Shown: positions 28,188-36,005 of the stretch, in pieces
Layout of the letters: each line of letters opens with the position of its first letter
Numbering within the stretch: the stretch's first letter is position 1
Source: Aureimonas sp. SA4125
GTDB lineage: Bacteria; Pseudomonadota; Alphaproteobacteria; Rhizobiales; Rhizobiaceae
Reading direction: 5' to 3'
Assembly: GCF_019973775.1 (NCBI RefSeq)
Contig: NZ_AP025032.1
Coordinates: 248,001 to 312,000, forward strand
DNA: 64,000 nucleotides
Made by a program: the position numbers and the translations under genes
The notes under the pieces: generated by a model
The model's database searches: none
What the model was told of the DNA's origin: nothing
What the model saw: only the letters and a program-made list of their open reading frames with translations

Positions 28188-29087
28188 TCAGTTGACCTTT
28201 GCTTCGCAGGCCGCATCCTCGGGAAGAATGGCGATGTCCATGTATTTCTTACGGATGGAAGTATAGGTACAGTCCGCCATGATCGACTTTATCGCCGTGT
28301 CCATCCGCGCCAGCAGAGCTTCTTCGCCTTTACGGACCACCCAGGATAACCCGCGCTCATTCTCGGGAACGGACGCCTCGCCGATCCAGTAGTCCTCGCC
28401 GACGATCTTGAAGGCCTTGCCTTCCGGTTTGCCGAGAAAATCGACGACGGCATTCAGCTTGGCCTCGAACGACATGTTGATGCGCCCGGCAATCATGTCG
28501 AGATGAATCTGGTCGGGATTGTCGTATAGGGAGTATTTTACCGCATCGCCGAAGATGTCCTCCGCTACTTTGATGTGTGCTCCACCGCGTTGCATCCCGA
28601 TCGTCATGCCTTTGCCGGTAAGGCCTTCCTTGGTCAGCGTATATTCTCCTTCGGCAGGAACGAGAAAAACCATCGGATTGGCCACGATGCGGGTGCTGAA
28701 GAGCATCTTCTCCTTGCGCTCGGCCGTCGGGGTCACCTGCGAGACGAGGATGTCGAACTTACCCTGTAGCATCGACGGGATCAGCGCCTTGAAGTCCATG
28801 ACGAGGATCTCGCACTCGGCTCCCATGCGCTTGCACATCTCGCGTGCAAGATCAGCCTCTATGCCCGTCAGATTACCGCTGGCGTCCACCATACTGAAGG
28901 GCGGATAGACGCCCTCGTTGCCGAGCTTCAGCGTTTCCGCGACGGCCGTGGACGCGATGGGAAGCAGGGCCGTCAGGCTCGCCAGCACGGCAAAGGCGAG
29001 GCCGGCGCGCCTCCGGCCGTTGGAGTGGCGCTCTGCCCCGGACGCCCCGGCGGAAAAGGACCTGCTATGCGTCGAGCGATTTTCCAT
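28188..29087 (-). CDS. Polar amino-acid ABC importer, binding protein
   Basis: A 299-residue periplasmic binding protein of the HisJ/TcyJK type. A long polar N-terminus precedes a signal hydrophobic core (about 25-48). The mature start is ETLKLGNEGVYPPFS, then GIEADLAREMCKRMG and a C-terminal TYTSIRKKYMDIAIL. I start at 29087, because the codons further upstream do not resemble the family. It is clearly paralogous to the next gene (shared GNEGVYPPFS, AREMCKRM, VMDFKALIPS/VPS, ENERG/ENKRG regions). Two binding proteins with one channel suggest two related ligands. Confidence 0.92.
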   Translation of the reverse strand: MENRSTHSRSFSAGASGAERHSNGRRRAGLAFAVLASLTALLPIASTAVAETLKLGNEGVYPPFSMVDASGNLTGIEADLAREMCKRMGAECEILVMDFKALIPSMLQGKFDILVSQVTPTAERKEKMLFSTRIVANPMVFLVPAEGEYTLTKEGLTGKGMTIGMQRGGAHIKVAEDIFGDAVKYSLYDNPDQIHLDMIAGRINMSFEAKLNAVVDFLGKPEGKAFKIVGEDYWIGEASVPENERGLSWVVRKGEEALLARMDTAIKSIMADCTYTSIRKKYMDIAILPEDAACEAKVN

Positions 29088-29154
29088 GGACGTGGTTCCC
29101 GTTGGTTGGAGACAGGCAAAACGCGGCGCGAGCCCCATAGCCGGCGATGCTCGA

Positions 29155-29988
29155 TCAGTTGGACGCGTCGACGCAGGCCGCCTCTGCGGCCAGGATGGTA
29201 ATGTCCAGATACTCCTTGCGAATCTTGGTGTAGGTGCAGTCTTCGATGATCGCGGCCAAGGCGACGTTCATCCTCTCGACGATCGCCTCGTCGCCCTTGC
29301 GCACGGCCCAGCTGTACCCGCGCTTGTTCTCTGGAATGGATGGATCTCCGATCCAGTGATCACCGCCGGCGAGGAGATAATCCTTGCCATCCGGCTTGTT
29401 GATCAGTTCCAGCGTCCAGTTGATCTTTGAATCGAAGACGAGGTCGATACGACCGGCCAGCAGATCGAGGCGCATCTGGTCGGGATTGTCATAGAGAACG
29501 GGGGAGAACAGCCCCTCGAAATTCTTTTCGACATAAGGGATCGACGCGGCGCCCCGCTGGAGGCCGAGCTTCAGATTCTTGCCGGCGAGCCCCTCAGGGG
29601 TGAAGGTCAGGTCGCTGCCCTTGCGCACCACGAAGGTCGTGGGATTGTAGACGATCGGCGTGCTGTATGTCAGTTTTTCCAGGCGCTCCGGCGTCGGTGA
29701 AAGCTGGCTCGCAAGGATGTTGAACTTGCCCTGCAGGATCGACGGCACCAGAGCCTTGAAATCCATCACGACGAACTCGCATTCAACCTCCATCCGCTTA
29801 CACATCTCGCGGGCTAGCGCCGGCTCGAAGCCCGTCAACTCTCCGTCGGAAGCCACGACGCTGAAGGGCGGATAGACCCCTTCATTGCCGAGCACGAGCG
29901 TTTCCGCCGCTGCAAGGCGCGGGATCAGAAGCAATGCTCCCATCAGCATGCTGGCGGCCGAGAGAGTGACTTTGGACAGTCTGGACAT
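29155..29988 (-). CDS. Polar amino-acid ABC importer, second binding protein
   Basis: A 277-residue binding protein with a cleavable signal peptide (LLLIPRLAAA) and mature start ETLVLGNEGVYPPFSVV. It is a tandem paralogue of the adjacent binding protein, with the same domain order and length. It lies 57 bp after the monooxygenase gene at 30046-31359 and heads the importer genes. A monooxygenase followed by an amino-acid importer is the arrangement of the B. subtilis yxe (S-(2-succino)cysteine) and ytm/tcy loci, which is why a sulfur-substituted amino acid is the leading guess for ligand. Confidence 0.92.
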   Translation of the reverse strand: MSRLSKVTLSAASMLMGALLLIPRLAAAETLVLGNEGVYPPFSVVASDGELTGFEPALAREMCKRMEVECEFVVMDFKALVPSILQGKFNILASQLSPTPERLEKLTYSTPIVYNPTTFVVRKGSDLTFTPEGLAGKNLKLGLQRGAASIPYVEKNFEGLFSPVLYDNPDQMRLDLLAGRIDLVFDSKINWTLELINKPDGKDYLLAGGDHWIGDPSIPENKRGYSWAVRKGDEAIVERMNVALAAIIEDCTYTKIRKEYLDITILAAEAACVDASN

Positions 29989-30045
29989 GAAGAGGCTCCT
30001 TATGCGTGAGAACGGGACGTCGGGTGGAGGCGCGGGACGCGGGCG

Positions 30046-31359
30046 CTAAAAATCCAGAAGATTGTCGCGCAGCTGCTCGTGCGCGTAGGCCTTGCGTGTC
30101 AGCCCGCGGTGCTGGAGCACCGGCACGAGGCCGTCGGTGATTGAGGCAACGGTGCGCCGATTGACGTTTGGCTGCTCGATCAGGAAGCCGTCGCCTCCGA
30201 CCTCTTCCATCACCTCCGCCATCTGGCTGGCGATGCTGTCGGGAGTGCCGACCATGTCGACGCAGTAGCCGCTCGTCGTATGCTCGATGATCGCCTCACG
30301 GAGAGTCTTGCCGGATGAGCGGGCGAGGAACTGCGCAAGGCTCGACTGATGTCCATTGGTGGTGAGTTCCCCGATGGGGGCGTCGAGATCGCAGCCCGAC
30401 AGGTCAAGATTGGTGCTCCAACCGAAGCGTGCGAGGCGCTGGTCGATGTTCCTTTCGGACGCGGCCCGACGCTCGGCGATGCGCTCGGCGGCCTCCGTCA
30501 TCGTTTCCGTCACGATCGGCTGCACCAGGAACAGGACCTTGCAGTGCTTCGGGTCCCGTCCGATCGCAGCCATCTCGGCGTGAATGTCTTCGCGGTACTG
30601 TTTCATGGAGGCCACGCCCTTCGGTGCTGCCACGATCGTGTCGGCATAGCGGGCGGCGAAACCCTTGCCGCTTTTCGAGCCACCCGCCTGGGCGATGACG
30701 GGCTGACCCTGCGGCAGTGGGCCTGAATTTAAGGGTCCGCGCGAGGAGTAGTATTTTCCCTTGTAGTCGATCGTATGGACCTTGCCGTGATCGATCAGCA
30801 CGCCGGTGTCGCGATCCCCGACGATCGCGCCAGGCTCCCATGATCCCCAGAGCCCCTGGCATATCTGCATGTACTCCTCAGCCATCACGTAGCGTTCGTC
30901 ATGGTCCGCCAGTTGCTCCATGCCGAAGTTCTGGGCAGAGAGGTCCGAACTGCCCGTGACGACGTTCCAGCCGCCTCGCCCGAGCGAGATCTGATCGAGG
31001 GTGCCGACGATCCGTGAGGTGAGGTAAGGATGATAGGCAAAGGTCGACAGCGTCGGCACGATGCCCAGGCGCGTCGTAGCGGCTGCCATCAATGTGGCGA
31101 CGACCGAAGGTTCCTGACGCGGCACGCTAATGCCGTTGGTGAGGAAAATCTCACGCGAATCCTGCCAGTTCTGCCCAATATAGATAGAGTCTTCTATGAG
31201 GATGTAGTCGAAGCAGGAGCGCTCCATTGCGCGGGCGAGGTCGAGATAGGCGCTTGGATACATCCAATCATGAGCGGTGTTTCCGGACCATTTGTCACCC
31301 CACCCACCAATGCTGGAGCCTTGAAGAAACCAACCGAGATGGAACATATTTGCTGGCAT
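30046..31359 (-). CDS. FMN-dependent monooxygenase of the NtaA/SnaA/DszA family (copy 1)
   Basis: A 437-residue luciferase-like (LLM) flavin monooxygenase that uses FMNH2 from a separate reductase and O2 to oxidise a carbon-sulfur or carbon-nitrogen substrate. Family motifs are FHLGWF at the start, GRGGWNVVTGS near 128-138, QNFGME, and AQAGGSKSGKGFAA in the FMN-phosphate region. The ATG at 31359 has AAGGGGAA upstream, better than the start 22 codons earlier. It heads the transcript with the two-binding-protein amino-acid importer and is separated from the rest of the monooxygenase cluster by the IS630-type element. Substrate unknown. Confidence 0.92.
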   Translation of the reverse strand: MPANMFHLGWFLQGSSIGGWGDKWSGNTAHDWMYPSAYLDLARAMERSCFDYILIEDSIYIGQNWQDSREIFLTNGISVPRQEPSVVATLMAAATTRLGIVPTLSTFAYHPYLTSRIVGTLDQISLGRGGWNVVTGSSDLSAQNFGMEQLADHDERYVMAEEYMQICQGLWGSWEPGAIVGDRDTGVLIDHGKVHTIDYKGKYYSSRGPLNSGPLPQGQPVIAQAGGSKSGKGFAARYADTIVAAPKGVASMKQYREDIHAEMAAIGRDPKHCKVLFLVQPIVTETMTEAAERIAERRAASERNIDQRLARFGWSTNLDLSGCDLDAPIGELTTNGHQSSLAQFLARSSGKTLREAIIEHTTSGYCVDMVGTPDSIASQMAEVMEEVGGDGFLIEQPNVNRRTVASITDGLVPVLQHRGLTRKAYAHEQLRDNLLDF

Positions 31360-31629
31360 GAACCGCTTCCCCTTGAGCACAGCCTGTCTCCTTCGGTCCG
31401 GAGGAGGCTTGCTGCAGCACGACATGAGGAGCGTATCGGCGTTTTCCTTTGTTAAACATGGCGAAAGGACAAACTGAAATCCGGCTTTGCCGAACCTTGC
31501 AACGCATCTTATTGCAGCGCAGCGACGCCTTTTTGATCATTATTTGGCAGCGCAGCAGAGGCGTCGTACGCAGCCATCGGCCCTCCAAGCGGTCGCTCGT
31601 CAAGCGAAAGGTACCGTATAGCTAAATAA
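31360..31629. other. Leader region of the copy-1 monooxygenase-importer transcript
   Basis: A 270-bp gap between the ATG at 31359 and the left end of the IS630-type element. It is AT-richer than neighbouring genes and must supply any promoter not provided by the element. It contains the direct repeats listed at 31514-31556. No gene is seen. Confidence 0.5.
31514..31556. repeat. Direct repeats GCAGCGCAGC, 33 bp apart, upstream of a monooxygenase gene
   Basis: Two identical 10-bp units at 31514-31523 and 31547-31556 flank an AT-rich stretch containing TTTTTGATCATTATTT. The 33-bp period is about three helical turns, which would suit a regulator binding on one face. They lie 155-197 bp upstream of the start at 31359. 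Confidence 0.45.
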
Positions 31630-32793
31630 TACCGCCAAGCGGATGACCTGACTCTGGCGTGATTTGCTTGGTATTCGCGGCGGTGATTTCCTTGTCCCGG
31701 ACGGGATGAGGGAGAGGTTCCTGGCTCTGGAGATCAGCGACAGATATTCGGCAGGTGAGCTTCGGGCGATGGCCCGGCGGGAAAGGAACGGCCGTGTGGC
31801 GAGCCGGATGCTGGCGATCGCCAACGCGTTGGACGGGATGAGCCGAGCGGATGCTGCGCGGGCCGCCGGCATGGATCGGCAGACGTTCCGCGACTGGGTG
31901 GTTCGCTACGGCGCCGCAGGGATTGCCGGGCTGCATGATCGGCCCAAGGGCCATCCTGCGCCGCGGCTGACGGAGGGCGAGTTGGCGGCGCTGGCAAACA
32001 TCATCTTCCGCGGCTCCGATCCCGAGAAGGACGGCATCTCGACCTGGACCTTGCCGGAACTGTGCCGCTGGATCGGGTCGCACTTCGGCAAGAGCCTGCA
32101 CCCTGCCAGCCTGTCGCGTATCCTTCGTGAGAATGGCTTCTCGCGACAGAAAACGCGGCCAAGCCATCCCGCCAAAGATCCCAAAGCGCAGGAGCGCTTC
32201 AAAAAAAGGGGCTCCGCGAGGCCCTGAGGGCTGCTCGCCAGGCCCATCGCGACCAACGGATCGAGCTGTGGTTCCAGGATGAAGCCCGTGCCGGCCAGAA
32301 GGGCCGGCTCTGCCATCGCTGGTGGACCCGCGGTCAACGCCCGCCGGGGCGGTGCGACCAGCGCTTCGACTGGACCTAAATCTTCGGCGCCGTCGCGCCG
32401 GCGACGGGACAGTCCTTCGCGCTCGTCCTGCCCTTCGCTGACAAGGAGATGATGAACCTCTATCTGGCCGAGTTCGCCAAGACCATTGCCATCGACGTCC
32501 ACGTCGTCATGGTCCTCGATGGCGCCGGCTGGCACGGCAAGGCGGCACTGAACGTGCCGGGCAACATCACCCTGGTCCCCTTGCCCGCCTACAGCCCCGA
32601 ACTCAACCCGGTCGAACGCCTTTGGCTCTATCTCAAGGAGACTTGCCTCTCGCTGCGCGTCTTTCCCGACAAGGCCGCCATCATCGACGCCTGCTGCCAG
32701 GCATGGAACCGCGCCACCGAGAACTTCGAGCGCATCATCTCGCGCTGCAATTACCCATGGATCAAAGCGGTCAGTTCATAAGCTCGGCGGTAT
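31630..32793 (+). mobile_element. IS630-family insertion sequence (degenerate)
   Basis: About 1.16 kb, bounded by TA dinucleotides and imperfect inverted repeats. The left end reads ATACCGCCAAGCGGATGACC, and the right end read inward is ATACCGCCGAGCTTATGAAC (16 of 20 match). The encoded transposase has a helix-turn-helix region and a DDE domain of IS630 type (FQDEARAG, VLDGAGWH, SPELNPVERLW). TA target use fits this family. It sits between flavin reductase and monooxygenase genes that face the same way, so it probably split an older operon. Confidence 0.85.
31706..32781 (+). pseudogene. IS630-family transposase, two frames plus an internal stop
   Basis: The first frame runs from the ATG at 31706 to a stop at 32227, with the N-terminal helix-turn-helix part (SRADAARAAGMDRQTFRDWV). 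The DDE domain continues in the -1 frame after a run of seven A at about 32205-32212. A -1 slip there would restore FKKKGLREALRAARQ, so programmed frameshifting is possible. However, the second frame also contains an in-frame TAA at 32377-32379, between FDWT and IFGAV, where relatives usually have a tyrosine codon. The enzyme is therefore probably inactive. The DDE glutamate is in NPVERLWLYLKE. Confidence 0.85.
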
Positions 32794-32946
32794 AAGTATT
32801 GGTTTGGATGACGTCTTGTCGGCCAGTTAAAGTCGCCGCTGGGCCCGCGCGAAAAACACCCCCCGGGATGTCAGGAAGGGTGCGCATCATTCGTGTGACT
32901 GGCACGATCGCCAGGGGCAAACAGACCCTCGCCGTCCCGCCGGCCG

Positions 32947-33483
32947 CTAGTCGGGCATCCGCAGGCCCTCAATCGTCTTACCGCGGAAGAAGACGAGCGG
33001 CTCGCCGTCCGGGCGGGATGTGGCGCCCACTACCCGCCCGATGACGATCGACACGCTGGCGTGCTGGACGACTTCCTCAACCATGCAGTCGAAGACGCCG
33101 AGCGCCTGACGGTACACCGGCGCACCGGTCACGAGCGTCGTCCATTCTCCGTCGACGAAGCGTGCCGCGCCCGACAATCCGGACTTGCCGCCAAAGGCGG
33201 TCGCGACGTGGCCGGCCGCCGAATCGAGGAAGTTCACCGCGAAATGGCCGCGCGATAGGACGCCGGCCAGCGCACTTGTCTTGCGGTCGATCGACACGAG
33301 CATCGTCGCCGGGTCCGCAGCCACATGCGCCGCAGATAGGCCGAGAAAGCCGGTCGGCCCCTCGTCGCTGTCGGCTGTCACGATCGTCATGCCGGTGACG
33401 CGGCTGCCGAGCGTTCGCCAGAATGTGCCCTGATCGATCGATGCCGGGGTCTGTGTTGCTGGAGCGATACCGATGTCGGTCAT
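32947..33483 (-). CDS. Flavin reductase domain protein (NtaB/HpaC type), second copy
   Basis: A 178-residue flavin reductase that would supply FMNH2 to the neighbouring two-component monooxygenases. It has the family pattern FWRTLGSRVTGMTIVTADSDEGPTG...SAAHVAADPATMLVSIDRKTS...HFAVNFL and a GVFDCMVEE strand. It begins 11 bp after the MsnO8-type gene stop and is last in the upstream part of the operon. The IS630-type element lies 150 bp downstream. Only distantly similar to the other reductase at 35366-35929. Confidence 0.9.
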   Translation of the reverse strand: MTDIGIAPATQTPASIDQGTFWRTLGSRVTGMTIVTADSDEGPTGFLGLSAAHVAADPATMLVSIDRKTSALAGVLSRGHFAVNFLDSAAGHVATAFGGKSGLSGAARFVDGEWTTLVTGAPVYRQALGVFDCMVEEVVQHASVSIVIGRVVGATSRPDGEPLVFFRGKTIEGLRMPD

Positions 33484-33494
33484 GGCGTTGCATC

Positions 33495-34589
33495 CTAAGA
33501 GTTCTGTTTCGACCTGTCAGCTGGCGCGGCAGCGGGAAGATTTGTCTCGTCGTGCGGGTCCTGTGTATGCGAGCGGCTGATCTCGGCGATGAGGCGGTAG
33601 GAGCGGATGCGATCGGAAAGCTCGTGCGTCGGCGTGACGATCACCATCTCATCCACACCAAGTTCCGCCTCGAGCGTCTGCAGCCGCCAGAACACCTGGT
33701 CGGCAGTGCCGGAGGCCGTGTGCTCGCGCAGAAGATCGAGCACCTCGCGCGGGGGTACGGCGGCTCCTTCCACCGTCTTCCCCTGCCTCGGCAGAGGTAC
33801 TGTTCGTCCGCTGTCGCGCGCGAGCCGCCATAGGGCATAGGACAGAAAGAGGCGCTCCGCCTCGGCGGCGGTCGGGGCCGCCATTGCAAAGACGCAGAGC
33901 CCGAGAAGGGGTTCATTCAGAGTTGCCGACGGTGTGAAGTTGCCACGATAGGCGGCAACCGCCTTCTGAGCGTCGGAGCCGTCGCCGAAGAAGTATGCAT
34001 GGCAGAAGGGCAGGCCGAGATAACCCGCAAGACGCGCCGAGTAGAGGCTTGATCCGACGATCCAGGGCTGCGGACCCGTCGGTCCGAGGGGCTGCGCGAC
34101 GACGCCCGCGAAAACATGGTCGTCGCCGAGCGGCTGGCCAAGGGCCAAGGTGACGGCGTCGGCGACGTCGGTTGGAAAACTGTCCATCGTGGACATGGCG
34201 AAGGGATTGTCGATGGCGCCGGGCTTCAGGGCATAGGCTGTCTGTCGGTCTGCGCCGGGACCTCGACCCAGCCCAAGGTCTACGCGTCCCGGCGCCAGGG
34301 CCTCGAGCACGCGGAACTGCTCGGCAACCTTCAACGGCGCGTAATGCGGCAGCATCACGCCGGCGCTGCCGATGCGCATCGTGCTCGTCGCCATGGCCAG
34401 GGCTCCGAGCAACACCTCCGGGGCCGATCCGGCTATGGCGACATTCCCGTGATGCTCGGACACCCAGAAGCGCCTGTAGCCGAAATCCTCGCATTCACGC
34501 GCAAGCGCCACGGTATCGCGGATGGCCTGAGCCGCGCTCCGGCCCGCCGAGACAAGCGATTGATCGAGAACCGAGAGTCGCATCCTCAT
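33495..34589 (-). CDS. Luciferase-like monooxygenase, MsnO8/YtmO type
   Basis: A 364-residue LLM protein of the group-1 type: RLSVLDQSLVSAGRSAAQAI at the start, YRRFWVSEHHGN, PGRVDLGLGRGPGADRQTAYAL, and GSSLYSARLAGYLGLPF. These motifs match the MsnO8 family, whose B. subtilis relative YtmO lies in the ytmI/tcyJKLMN operon for modified sulfur amino acids. It needs a separate flavin reductase. It starts 18 bp after ribB, and the reductase gene follows by 11 bp, so the three are co-transcribed. Substrate unknown. Confidence 0.9.
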   Translation of the reverse strand: MRMRLSVLDQSLVSAGRSAAQAIRDTVALARECEDFGYRRFWVSEHHGNVAIAGSAPEVLLGALAMATSTMRIGSAGVMLPHYAPLKVAEQFRVLEALAPGRVDLGLGRGPGADRQTAYALKPGAIDNPFAMSTMDSFPTDVADAVTLALGQPLGDDHVFAGVVAQPLGPTGPQPWIVGSSLYSARLAGYLGLPFCHAYFFGDGSDAQKAVAAYRGNFTPSATLNEPLLGLCVFAMAAPTAAEAERLFLSYALWRLARDSGRTVPLPRQGKTVEGAAVPPREVLDLLREHTASGTADQVFWRLQTLEAELGVDEMVIVTPTHELSDRIRSYRLIAEISRSHTQDPHDETNLPAAAPADRSKQNS

Positions 34590-34607
34590 GATCGGAGCGT
34601 CCTACCG

Positions 34608-35312
34608 CTAGGCGACTTGATTCGAGCTTGTGCTTGCATGGGAAGAGGTATCGTCGCCGATGGCGCGACGATAGGCGACGAGATCGGCGATGGTTCCGAT
34701 CTTCATGCCGTGGCGCCGGGCGAAAATTAGGAGGTCCGGCAGACGGGCCATGGTGCCGTCGTCGTTCATCACCTCGCAGATGACGCCGGAGGGGGCGTGC
34801 CCGGCGAGACGGGCGACGTCCACCGCCGCTTCCGTGTGGCCTCGCCGGACGAGCGTCCCCCCGTCGCGCGCGACAATCGGAAAGATGTGGCCTGGCATCA
34901 CGAGGTCCGCCGGACCCGAGGCCTGGTCTATGGCGACGGCGATCGTACGGGCCCGATCCGGTGCCGAAATGCCCGTCGTCACGCCGATGCGCGCTTCAAT
35001 GGAGACAGTGAACGCCGTCCCCATCGGGTCGGTAACGACAGGGGCCATCGGCGCCAGCGCCAGCGCCTCGGCACGTTCCCTCGTGATTGCGAGGCAAACC
35101 AGCCCGCAGGCATGGCGCGCCATGAAGTTGACGACCTCGGCCGTGGCGAAGCAGGCCGGAATGACAACGTCGCCCTCGTTCTCGCGATCCTCGTCATCGA
35201 CGAGGATGAACATCCGGCCCTGCCGCGCCTCCTCGATGATCTCCGCCGTACTCGCGACGGGTCCAAGCGGTATTGTCTTTATCCGGCGGAATTCGGGGAC
35301 CATGCTGTTCAC
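34608..35312 (-). CDS. ribB: 3,4-dihydroxy-2-butanone 4-phosphate synthase (RibB) in a monooxygenase operon
   Basis: Converts ribulose 5-phosphate to dihydroxybutanone phosphate, the four-carbon precursor of riboflavin. The 234 residues contain the family signatures: acidic FILVDDEDRENEGDVVIPA, GMGT-like DPMGTAFTVSIEA, TTGISAPDRA, and LVRRGHTEAAVDVARLAG. There is no GTP cyclohydrolase II domain, so it is a stand-alone enzyme. I choose the GTG at 35312 because AGGAG lies 6 bp upstream; the ATG three codons later is the alternative. It is flanked by a flavin reductase and an LLM gene, so it is probably a dedicated booster of FMN supply. No FMN riboswitch is visible in the 53-bp gap. Confidence 0.92.
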   Translation of the reverse strand: MNSMVPEFRRIKTIPLGPVASTAEIIEEARQGRMFILVDDEDRENEGDVVIPACFATAEVVNFMARHACGLVCLAITRERAEALALAPMAPVVTDPMGTAFTVSIEARIGVTTGISAPDRARTIAVAIDQASGPADLVMPGHIFPIVARDGGTLVRRGHTEAAVDVARLAGHAPSGVICEVMNDDGTMARLPDLLIFARRHGMKIGTIADLVAYRRAIGDDTSSHASTSSNQVA

Positions 35313-35365
35313 GGAACTCTCCTGTCTCTCGTCGCGCGATGCGGGCCGGACGTATCCGTCTACTC

Positions 35366-35929
35366 TCAGGAGACGGCATGAAATTTTCGGTCGAAGTAGA
35401 CGAGCGCCTCGCCTCCGGTGGCACCCTCGCCGCCGCATACCGCCAGTACCTCGCAGAAGAAGACGTCATGCGTGCCGATGGTGCTGACATTGGTGACGCG
35501 GCAGTCGAAGCTGACGATCGAGCCGGCCAGCACCGGTGCGCCTGTGACGAGTTCGGTCCAGCTCCCTCCGGCGAAGCGCTGCTTCATGTCCTTGTTGCCG
35601 CCCGCCCCGGCAAAGGTCATCGCCAAACCTTCCTGCGGGCCGGCGACGGTGTTGACGCAGAGAACGCCCGAGGTCGAGATCGCCTTGTGGGCTTGGACTG
35701 TGCGGTTGACGCAGACCAGAAGCGTCGGCGGGCTGTCCGTGACGCTCGATACCGCCGAGGCGGTGAAGCCGCACCATCCGTCCTCGCCGGTGCTGGTGAT
35801 GATGTTCACGGCGGCGGCCAGCCTGGCCATGCCGTCCCGGTAAACTTGACGCTCGACCGGATGAAACGAAGTCGGGCCGGCATCGGGCGCCGCCGGCGGG
35901 GGGATGATCTCTGCTACTGCATGGGACAT
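35366..35929 (-). CDS. Flavin reductase domain protein (NtaB/HpaC type), first copy
   Basis: A 187-residue NAD(P)H:FMN reductase-like protein: QVYRDGMARLAAAVNIITS, DGWCGFTASAVSSVTDSPPTLLVCVNR, GVLCVNTVAG, and a closing FFCEVLAV / ALVYFDRKFH. It lies between the tandem NtaA-type monooxygenases and ribB on the same strand, the usual position for the reductase partner of such oxygenases. Presence of two different reductases in one operon suggests partner specialisation or redundancy. Confidence 0.92.
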   Translation of the reverse strand: MSHAVAEIIPPPAAPDAGPTSFHPVERQVYRDGMARLAAAVNIITSTGEDGWCGFTASAVSSVTDSPPTLLVCVNRTVQAHKAISTSGVLCVNTVAGPQEGLAMTFAGAGGNKDMKQRFAGGSWTELVTGAPVLAGSIVSFDCRVTNVSTIGTHDVFFCEVLAVCGGEGATGGEALVYFDRKFHAVS

Positions 35930-36005
35930 CGGGTACCTCGTTGTCGGATGGGTCGTCGCGTTTGCGTCGTTCGATCTGATGCTCGATCCTGGCTGGATAT
36001 CGTGA

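Noticed and set aside
32205..32212. Functional programmed -1 frameshift giving an active IS630 transposase
   Set aside because: The A7 run could allow a slip, but the downstream frame has an in-frame TAA at 32377-32379, so a full-length enzyme would also need readthrough.
35304..35365. FMN riboswitch before ribB
   Set aside because: The gap to the upstream gene is about 50 bp, too short, and none of the conserved FMN-element pieces is visible.
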